Shown piece by piece: positions 1-3,881 of a stretch of 9,826 nt of DNA. The translations under genes and the position numbers were made by a program. Each line of letters begins with the position of its first letter. Position 1 is the first letter of the stretch. The notes under the pieces are model-generated. The model had not been told where the DNA came from. It worked only from the letters and a program-made list of their open reading frames with translations, and searched no databases. Source of the stretch: an uncultured Clostridia bacterium (GTDB lineage: Bacteria; Bacillota; Clostridia; TANB77; CAG-508); contig CAJFQT010000048.1 in NCBI GenBank assembly GCA_904419095.1, positions 1-9,826 on the forward strand, written 5' to 3'.

Positions 1-200
1 TACATACCAGATTTTGCAATATTAAATGTTCTTTCTTCATCATGGTATTCAGCAAAGTCATTTATCCAATAAGCGAATAAATCACTTTTCTTATATTCAC
101 TTAATTCTATATGTTTCAAAAAAGATAAGTCTAATCTGTTTAAAGAATTATCCTTATGTAGAATAGCATTGTTTTTTAGTTTGATTTCATTTTCATTCAT
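1..200 (-). CDS. PemK/MazF-like protein, N-terminal part (partial)
   Basis: An open frame runs on the minus strand from ATG at 198-200 to the window edge with no stop, giving 66 complete codons. It is preceded by an AGGAGTG ribosome binding site (about 5 bases before the ATG) and a near-consensus promoter. The protein starts MNENEIKLKNNAILHK and is mostly charged helix; a stretch with FAYWINDFAEYHDEERTF lies near residues 42-59. From memory, this kind of N-terminal extension with a W-x-x-D-F-x-x-Y-x-x-x-E-x-T-F pattern precedes the RGDI(I/V)KVN core of long clostridial PemK/MazF-like mRNA interferases, but that core lies beyond the edge. The toxin assignment is therefore an inference from a short segment. 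No antitoxin-like gene lies upstream of it in the window, so if it is a toxin it is solitary or its partner lies downstream, outside. Confidence 0.6.
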   Translation of the reverse strand, partial: MNENEIKLKNNAILHKDNSLNRLDLSFLKHIELSEYKKSDLFAYWINDFAEYHDEERTFNIAKSGM

Positions 201-231
201 AGTATCACTCCTAGTAATTCAATATAGAAGT

Positions 232-260
232 ATTATATCAAACATTTGTTTACTTTGCAA
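232..260 (-). promoter_or_regulatory. Promoter of the PemK-like gene
   Basis: On the minus strand the -35 box TTGCAA (255-260) and the perfect -10 box TATAAT (232-237) are separated by 17 bases. Transcription would start near 225, about 25 bases before the start codon at 200. Confidence 0.75.
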
Positions 261-266
261 TAGCTG

Positions 267-294
267 TTGAAAAATAATTTTATTATGTTATAAT
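267..294 (+). promoter_or_regulatory. Extended -10 promoter for the leader-peptide cassette
   Basis: TTGAAA (267-272), a 16-base spacer and a perfect TATAAT (289-294) preceded by TGT, an extended -10. It is divergent from the PemK-like promoter at 232-260. A transcript would start near 301 and run through the leader peptide at 351-380. Confidence 0.7.
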
Positions 295-350
295 TTATAC
301 AACAGTTGATGAATCGAATAATTTTTTTGAACAAATCTGGGAGGAACACT

Positions 351-380
351 TTGAAAATTAAGCAATTTTTTCGCAAATAA
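351..380 (+). CDS. Nine-residue leader peptide
   Basis: A TTG start at 351 follows a strong GGGAGG ribosome binding site (339-344) by six bases and opens a nine-codon frame, MKIKQFFRK, ending TAA at 378-380. It lies about 50 bases downstream of the promoter at 267-294 and just before foldable RNA (381-468). This layout is typical of regulatory leader peptides whose translation or stalling controls a downstream gene, as known for antibiotic-inducible erm, cat and ABC-F genes of Firmicutes. No resistance gene follows here, so the regulated gene is either the small frames at 551-776 or has been lost. Sequence of the peptide matches no leader I recognise. Confidence 0.5.
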   Translation: MKIKQFFRK

Positions 381-468
381 CCACCGCTAACGCACCAAAG
401 ACGTTGCTGTTCGAACTAATAGAGCAGGTTGATACAAATATCATTCTGAAAAGGATAGTATTTTTTTG
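381..468 (+). promoter_or_regulatory. Folded leader RNA ending in a T run (possible attenuator)
   Basis: Directly after the leader peptide, GC-T-AACG (386-392) can pair with CGTTGC (402-407), GTTCGAAC (409-416) is palindromic, TGCT (405-408) can pair with AGCA (423-426), and ATAC/ATC (432-435, 440-442) can pair with GAT/GTAT (454-456, 458-461). A run of seven T follows (461-467). The last stem is weak, so this is only a possible transcription attenuator. This stretch is visibly richer in G and C than its surroundings. Confidence 0.35.
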
Positions 469-504
469 TTGCAAAAATTCAATAAATTTTATTTCTTCAG
501 AAAG

Positions 505-540
505 CCCCATGTTATGATAGTATGTCATAACATATAGGGG
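505..540 (+). promoter_or_regulatory. Inverted repeat overlapping an extended -10 promoter
   Basis: ATGTTATGA (509-517) and TCATAACAT (525-533) form a perfect 9-bp inverted repeat with a 7-base spacer, flanked outside by CCCC (505-508) and GGGG (537-540). The left arm contains TGT-TATGAT (510-518), which fits an extended -10 box; the region 17 bases upstream (TATTTC, 490-495) is a poor -35. An operator overlapping a -10 box would suit a dimeric repressor; the same bases could equally form an RNA hairpin. It lies 10-45 bases before the ATG at 551. Confidence 0.45.
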
Positions 541-550
541 GTTAAGACTT

Positions 551-628
551 ATGACAAGCTCAAAGTCCCGTGCTACGAAGAAATTTCAAGGAGATGTTTT
601 TGATGGAACAAGAATTGAAAAAATTTAA
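551..628 (+). CDS. Short 25-residue ORF overlapping the next gene
   Basis: ATG at 551 is preceded by a GGGGG-containing weak ribosome binding site (537-541) and opens a 25-codon basic frame beginning MTSSKSRATKKFQGD and ending TAA at 626-628. Its end overlaps the start of the frame at 603 in a different phase, so it could be a second leader peptide coupled to that gene, or the remains of a gene broken by a frameshift. Codons such as AGC, TCC, CGT and ACG differ from the A/T-rich usage of core genes such as ftsY, which hints at a foreign origin. I do not recognise the sequence. Confidence 0.35.
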   Translation: MTSSKSRATKKFQGDVFDGTRIEKI

Positions 629-776
629 AAATTTTTGGCACAGTATTATGGGACATTTTCATAAGAGAATATGCTATGATAAAGATGAGAATTATAAAAT
701 AGTTAGTGATGATTTGGATACATCAGAGCAAAATAAAGTAACATTGTATTTTTTTAATACTATTAGATATAGATAA
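603..776 (+). CDS. Hypothetical 57-residue protein
   Basis: The ATG at 603 is chosen over the upstream ATG at 570 because an AAGGAG site (588-593) stands nine bases before it; the earlier ATG has no such site. The protein begins MEQELKKFKNFWHSIMGHF and has a helical, lysine- and aromatic-rich first half (residues 1-25) and an acidic middle (DKDENYKIVSDDLD). No membrane segment, metal-binding motif or known domain is visible. It overlaps the 25-residue frame at 551-628 and is followed four bases later by a strong terminator, so the pair forms one transcription unit from the promoter at about 510, perhaps also from 267. It might be a truncated remnant of a longer protein. Function unknown. Confidence 0.5.
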   Translation: MEQELKKFKNFWHSIMGHFHKRICYDKDENYKIVSDDLDTSEQNKVTLYFFNTIRYR

Positions 777-779
777 AAA

Positions 780-799
780 TACCCACCTGTAGGTGGGTA
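780..799. terminator. Bidirectional terminator
   Basis: TACCCACC and GGTGGGTA (780-787, 792-799) form a perfect 8-bp stem with a TGTA loop. On the plus strand A6 and then T8 follow; on the minus strand TTTTT follows closely. It serves the plus-strand gene ending at 776 and the convergent minus-strand gene ending at 826. Confidence 0.85.
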
Positions 800-825
800 A
801 AAAATTTTTTTCTTTTCATAGGTGA

Positions 826-1068
826 TCAGTAGGAGATATTCTCGATATCTTCAAACTTGATTTTTTGGGCAGGCATATGCTCAGGCAATATATGAACCGA
901 TTTCTCACCAATATAACCTATTTCACCTGTGATAGACCAACCATTTTTGGTTGTGATTGTTACAACATTAAATAACCAAAAACGGTTTCCATCTTGTTCC
1001 ACAGTGTGAAATTGCTCTGCATCTCCCCAGCCGAAATGATCTAAGTGTTTCTCGCCTGCTGTTACCAT
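826..1068 (-). CDS. Hypothetical 80-residue protein, possible small beta-barrel
   Basis: The ATG (1066-1068) follows a GGAGG site (1076-1080) by seven bases, and a good promoter lies upstream. The protein has a short polar N-terminus (HLDHFGWGDAEQ, residues 8-19), then alternating hydrophobic strands around residues 30-62 (FWLFNVVTITT, WSITGEIGYIG, SVHIL) and a closing KIKFEDIENISY (69-80). The pattern of strands, a G-rich turn and a final I-x-F-E-D-I motif recalls small SH3/Sm-like barrels such as YolD-like or Rof-like proteins, but this is fold-level intuition and no family is confirmed. There is no signal peptide or membrane segment. The gene stands alone, ends at a shared terminator, and has an attenuator-like leader, so its expression is probably controlled after transcription begins. 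Base composition is richer in G and C than the core genes. Confidence 0.7.
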   Translation of the reverse strand: MVTAGEKHLDHFGWGDAEQFHTVEQDGNRFWLFNVVTITTKNGWSITGEIGYIGEKSVHILPEHMPAQKIKFEDIENISY

Positions 1069-1073
1069 GTTAT

Positions 1074-1149
1074 GACCTCCTTAAATTTTCTTGGAGGTTA
1101 GAAACCTCCAAGTTGTTGCAACTGATTGGTTTCTAAACAATATTAACAT
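1074..1149 (-). promoter_or_regulatory. Attenuator-like leader of the 80-residue gene
   Basis: On the minus-strand RNA four segments can pair in two exclusive ways. TTAGAAACC (1136-1128) pairs with GGTTTCTAA (1106-1098), enclosing a small AGTTG/CAACT hairpin (1123-1111); then ACCTCC (1098-1093) is largely free to pair with GGAGGT (1080-1075), which contains the ribosome binding site. Alternatively CTTGGAGGTT (1112-1103) pairs perfectly with AACCTCCAAG (1099-1090), freeing the binding site. A 22-codon frame from ATG 1149-1147 to TAA 1083-1081 spans these segments and stops directly before GGAGG, but it has no ribosome binding site of its own. Segments overlap by one base at 1098. Confidence 0.5.
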
Positions 1150-1153
1150 TTAT

Positions 1154-1182
1154 ATTTTACCACATCTTACATAAAATGGCAA
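1154..1182 (-). promoter_or_regulatory. Promoter of the 80-residue gene
   Basis: Minus strand: TTGCCA (1182-1177), a 17-base spacer and TAAAAT (1159-1154). Transcription would start near 1147, giving a leader of about 80 bases that contains the alternative hairpins at 1074-1136. Confidence 0.7.
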
Positions 1183-1211
1183 CAACTTATTTATAAAAAC
1201 TATAAAAGGTA

Positions 1212-1316
1212 TTGATTTTTTTAGAAATATGATATAATTTTACTTGTTTGATTGATTTTTATATCAATCTTTAAGAGAGCCAGAAAGTTGTAGATAACTA
1301 CTTGGTTGGTACCAAA
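1212..1316 (+). promoter_or_regulatory. Promoter plus short T-box-like leader fragment
   Basis: TATAAT at 1233-1238 with a TTGATT/TATTGA region at 1210-1217 (15-17 base spacing) could start a plus-strand RNA near 1245. Downstream are a GATTGAT/ATCAATC hairpin (1250-1256, 1263-1269), AGAGAG (1274-1279), GAAAG (1283-1287), a GTAG/CTAC hairpin (1290-1301) and TTGGT-TGGT-ACCAA (1302-1315), which puts UGGU in a loop. The order AGAGAG, GAAAG, then GGTTGGTACC resembles conserved pieces of T-box riboswitches, but the large specifier stem is absent and no plus-strand gene follows before 2909. It is best read as a decayed or chance fragment. No coding frame is supported between 1150 and 1439. Confidence 0.25.
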
Positions 1317-1391
1317 AATTATTTAAATAAAATTTTAAAATACTTAAAATAAACATCTTTACAATTTTATAGATTTATATTATAAAAAAGA

Positions 1392-1421
1392 GAAGATACA
1401 GAAAATTATTTCTATATCTTC
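1392..1421. terminator. Bidirectional terminator
   Basis: GAAGATA-C-AGAAA (1392-1404) pairs with TTTCT-A-TATCTTC (1409-1421) with one C/A mismatch and an ATTA loop. CTTTTT follows on the plus strand and TCTTTTTT on the minus strand. It terminates the minus-strand gene ending at 1440. Confidence 0.75.
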
Positions 1422-1439
1422 CTTTTTATTAGCATAGAA

Positions 1440-1766
1440 TTAACAGAATGTATGTCGTCTTCCTGACAACAGACCCGCATTTTCTAAGCTATTTTCCTTG
1501 ACAGCTTCAGCAGAGTACCATGCAACATTGGAAATAAATTCAAAAGTACTTGATTTGCCATCATCTAATGCCCACAGGTCTTTTTTTGTAAGATCATATA
1601 ATCCAAGAATACCATAATATCCTTTTTCCTCATCAAGCCAAAATGATTTTGGGATAGCTCTCGTATAAGATATTCCTTCCTGAATTATTTCGCAAGTTTT
1701 AAATCCTGTTTGAAACCCCCGAAGCAAATTCCAAATGAGTTGATCAAGTTTTGTTTTTTCTACCAT
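1440..1766 (-). CDS. Hypothetical 108-residue protein
   Basis: ATG at 1764-1766 follows an AGGAGG site (1774-1779) and a near-consensus promoter. The protein begins MVEKTKLDQLIWNLLRGFQ, with an amphipathic N-terminal helix (residues 5-19), a mixed region with KSFWLDEEKGYYGILGLYDL (40-59), and an aromatic stretch FEFISNVAWYSAEAV (75-89). The tail (NAGLLSGRRHTFC, 96-108) differs in character from the rest and may be a junction or frameshifted end. No signal peptide, membrane segment or catalytic motif is seen, and I do not recognise a family. The gene is monocistronic, bounded by its own promoter and terminator. Its codons (CGC, CTC, GCC and similar) and higher GC contrast with the ftsY block, which suggests acquisition from another genome. 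Confidence 0.65.
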   Translation of the reverse strand: MVEKTKLDQLIWNLLRGFQTGFKTCEIIQEGISYTRAIPKSFWLDEEKGYYGILGLYDLTKKDLWALDDGKSSTFEFISNVAWYSAEAVKENSLENAGLLSGRRHTFC

Positions 1767-1796
1767 GGTAATTACCTCCTAAAAAATTATATTTCA

Positions 1797-1825
1797 AGCA
1801 TATCAGATTTACATAAATATGTCAA
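1797..1825 (-). promoter_or_regulatory. Near-consensus promoter of the 108-residue gene
   Basis: Minus strand: perfect -35 TTGACA (1825-1820), a 17-base spacer and TATGCT (1802-1797). Transcription would start near 1790, about 25 bases before the ATG. Confidence 0.8.
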
Positions 1826-1846
1826 ATTTGAAAATAGTGCAATGAA

Positions 1847-1878
1847 AAAAGACAAGAATGAATTCATTCTTGTCTTTT
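1847..1878. terminator. Perfect 32-bp palindromic terminator
   Basis: A perfect inverted repeat with 16-base arms (1847-1862, 1863-1878) is centred on GAATTC. On the minus strand it ends in a run of six T, and it lies 130 bases beyond the methyltransferase stop codon, so it most likely terminates that gene. A second, smaller hairpin GAAAGTT/AACTTTC lies between them at 1958-1976. The remaining bases from 1879 to 2008 show nothing else. Confidence 0.75.
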
Positions 1879-2008
1879 AAAGTAATAAAATAATAAAGAA
1901 AATAATAAAAAAGAAAAAGAAGAAATGAAATATTATTTATTGAGAAGAATAAACAAAGAAAGTTTGTATAACTTTCATAAAAATAGGTTCTACAATAAAT
2001 TTATATGG

Positions 2009-2665
2009 CTATTTTTCTAACACATATACTAACCATTTATTATTATTATCTCCGCCTTCTTTGTGAAAATCCTTAATTTTAAACTTCGTCTGAGAAATCA
2101 TATCATCTAAATCGCTCTGTTTAAAATAGCTATAAAAGCGTTCTTCTCCCATTTTGTATTCATTATCAAAATCGACCCATTCATCATCAACAGGTCTAGT
2201 CTCACGATTAATAGCATTAAAAATAAAAATGCCATTATCTTCAAGAGCATCATAGACTTTTTGCATTATTGTTAATGCATCATCTTTTGTAAAATGTACA
2301 AAAACTCTCCAACAAAAAATACCATAATATTTTTCTGGAAAATTATCTTTTAAAGCATCAAATCTAATGGTTTTTACACCAGTATTTTGAGTAGCCTTAA
2401 TAAATGCACTAGCTGTATCACTAGCTGTTACATCAAAGCCTAAACTTTCAATAAACTTTGCATTTATTCCATTTCCAGAACCAATTTCGAAAATCTTGGC
2501 TGATTTAGGCAAAGATGAAAAACTAGTTCTAATTAATTCTTGCAACTTTTCACTTTTTTGTTTAGCCCTTGCAGGATTAATTCTATCATGTTCATCACTA
2601 TTTGATAAGTACAAATGTGCAGTTTTTTCATACACTTCTATTGTCTTGCTGTTTTCCTTACTCAT
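2009..2665 (-). CDS. Class I SAM-dependent methyltransferase
   Basis: This 218-residue protein has the order of a class I (Rossmann-fold) S-adenosylmethionine methyltransferase. Motif I is KIFEIGSGNG (residues 57-66), which binds the cofactor; FDVTASD (77-83) supplies the acidic residue at the end of strand 2; TIRFDAL (99-105) fits motif III; FCWRVFVHFTKDD (117-129) fits motif IV and the helix after it, with the His-Phe pattern common in small-molecule and COG2227/UbiE-like enzymes; GIFIFNAINRE (145-155) fits strand 5. The substrate cannot be told from sequence. The ATG (2663-2665) follows AGGAGG (2673-2678) by seven bases. It is monocistronic and divergent from ftsY. It has an A/T-rich composition like the core genes. 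No membrane segment is present, so it should be cytoplasmic. Confidence 0.85.
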   Translation of the reverse strand: MSKENSKTIEVYEKTAHLYLSNSDEHDRINPARAKQKSEKLQELIRTSFSSLPKSAKIFEIGSGNGINAKFIESLGFDVTASDTASAFIKATQNTGVKTIRFDALKDNFPEKYYGIFCWRVFVHFTKDDALTIMQKVYDALEDNGIFIFNAINRETRPVDDEWVDFDNEYKMGEERFYSYFKQSDLDDMISQTKFKIKDFHKEGGDNNNKWLVYVLEK

Positions 2666-2710
2666 AATTAATCCTCCTAATTATTTTTAATTTCATATTC
2701 CCCTAATGGT

Positions 2711-2730
2711 CTGTTTTAAAATCAAAACAG
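2711..2730. repeat. Small inverted repeat in the divergent methyltransferase/ftsY gap
   Basis: CTGTTTT and AAAACAG (2711-2717, 2724-2730) flank a six-base spacer. It falls in the presumed leader of the methyltransferase gene; TTGAAA with TACTGT at 17 bases on the minus strand is a weak promoter candidate beside it. It may be an operator or chance in AT-rich DNA. Confidence 0.25.
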
Positions 2731-2843
2731 TATTCTTCTTCATTAATATTTTCAATATTACTACTTTCTCAATATATAATAAATAATTATTAAGAAAAAT
2801 ATAACATAAAAATAAGTATTTATCAATTAAATTGCAAAAAAAT

Positions 2844-2872
2844 TTGTAATATCCCCAAAGATATGTTACAAT
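2844..2872 (+). promoter_or_regulatory. ftsY promoter
   Basis: TTGTAA (2844-2849), a 17-base spacer and TACAAT (2867-2872) preceded by TGT, an extended -10. Transcription would start near 2880, about 30 bases before the ftsY start. Confidence 0.7.
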
Positions 2873-2908
2873 AATACCACAAATAAAAACATAGGAAGGA
2901 AAGGAAAA

Positions 2909-3814
2909 ATGGGATTTTTCGATAAATTAAAACAAGGATTAAATAAAACAAAAGAATCATTCAGTGAAAAAATAAACACAGTATTCAGTAACTTTAGAAA
3001 AGTAGATGAAGACTTTTTAGAGGAATTAGAAGAAGCATTAATAATGGCAGACATAGGAGTAGACACATCAGTACAAATTATAAACAGTTTAAGAGAAAGA
3101 ATAAAAAAAGAAAAAATAGAAGATGAAGAAGAAGTAAAAAATGCACTTAGAGACGAAATGAAAAAACTTCTAGACATAGCAGACAAAGACTTAAAATTAA
3201 ACACAAAACCATCAGTAATATTAGTAATAGGAGTAAACGGAGTAGGAAAAACAACATCAATTGGAAAAATAGCAAATAGGCTAGCAAAAGACGGAAAAAA
3301 GGTAGTAGTTGCTGCAGCAGATACATTCCGCGCAGCAGCAGTAGAGCAGCTTGAAATATGGGCTAAAAGAGCAGGTGCAACAGTTGTAAAAAGAGAAGAA
3401 GGAGTGGATCCTGCATCAGTAGTATTTGATGCTATAAAACAAACTAAAGAAACAAATGCAGATATTTTGATAGTAGATACAGCAGGAAGATTACACAACA
3501 AAAAATATCTAATGGACGAATTAAATAAAATACAAAAAGTAATAAATAAAGAAATGCCAAATGCAGATAAAGAAGTTTTGCTAGTAATAGACGGAACAAC
3601 AGGGCAAAATGCAATATCACAAGTAAAAGCATTTAAAAAAGAAGCTGATATAACAGGTCTAATACTAACAAAGCTAGATGGAACAGCAAAAGGTGGAGTA
3701 GTAATTGGAATTACAAATGAAAATCAAATTCCTGTAAAATTTATAGGTATAGGAGAACAAATAGATGATATGGAAATATTCAATTCAGACGATTTTGTCA
3801 GAGCAATAATATAA
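2909..3814 (+). CDS. ftsY: Signal recognition particle receptor FtsY
   Basis: FtsY is the membrane-bound GTPase that receives ribosome-nascent chain-SRP complexes and delivers them to the Sec translocon. The 301-residue protein is the compact NG form without a long acidic A domain. The N-terminal MGFFDKLKQGLNKTK is an amphipathic membrane-binding helix; the N-domain four-helix bundle spans about 20-95. The G domain shows P-loop GVNGVGKTT (108-116), DTFRAAAVEQL (138-148), DTAGR (190-194), TKLDGTAKGG (254-263) and GIGEQIDDM (280-288). All key residues are present. The ATG follows a GGAAGG/AAAGG-rich site. In many Firmicutes ftsY sits beside smc and ffh; here it stands with a UPF0182 gene 67 bases downstream, with which it may be cotranscribed. 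Codons end strongly in A. Confidence 0.97.
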   Translation: MGFFDKLKQGLNKTKESFSEKINTVFSNFRKVDEDFLEELEEALIMADIGVDTSVQIINSLRERIKKEKIEDEEEVKNALRDEMKKLLDIADKDLKLNTKPSVILVIGVNGVGKTTSIGKIANRLAKDGKKVVVAAADTFRAAAVEQLEIWAKRAGATVVKREEGVDPASVVFDAIKQTKETNADILIVDTAGRLHNKKYLMDELNKIQKVINKEMPNADKEVLLVIDGTTGQNAISQVKAFKKEADITGLILTKLDGTAKGGVVIGITNENQIPVKFIGIGEQIDDMEIFNSDDFVRAII

Positions 3815-3822
3815 ATAATAAA

Positions 3823-3865
3823 TTTATACAAGATAATAAAAGTAAAAACAATTAGTTTGTATAAA
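3823..3865 (+). promoter_or_regulatory. Inverted repeat before the UPF0182 ribosome binding site
   Basis: TTTATACAA (3823-3831) and TTGTATAAA (3857-3865) form a perfect 9-bp inverted repeat with a 25-base spacer. The right arm abuts the AGAGGAGG ribosome binding site (3866-3873). It could be an RNA hairpin tuning translation or processing between ftsY and the next gene; it lacks a T run, so it is not a typical terminator. Confidence 0.35.
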
Positions 3866-3881
3866 GAGGAGGAATAAAATT

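Noticed and set aside
570..602. ATG at 570 as start of the small plus-strand gene
   Set aside because: No ribosome binding site precedes it, while AAGGAG stands at a good distance before the ATG at 603.
1847..1878. Perfect palindrome as a recombination or operator site
   Set aside because: Its T run on the minus strand and its place after a gene end make a terminator the simpler reading.
2496..2690. Plus-strand 64-codon hydrophobic frame
   Set aside because: It lies opposite the start of the methyltransferase gene and has no ribosome binding site; the minus-strand gene is well supported.
2866..3501. Long minus-strand frame opposite ftsY
   Set aside because: It is antisense to a certain gene, Ser/Phe-rich as expected from the complement of A-rich codons, and has no ribosome binding site or family features.
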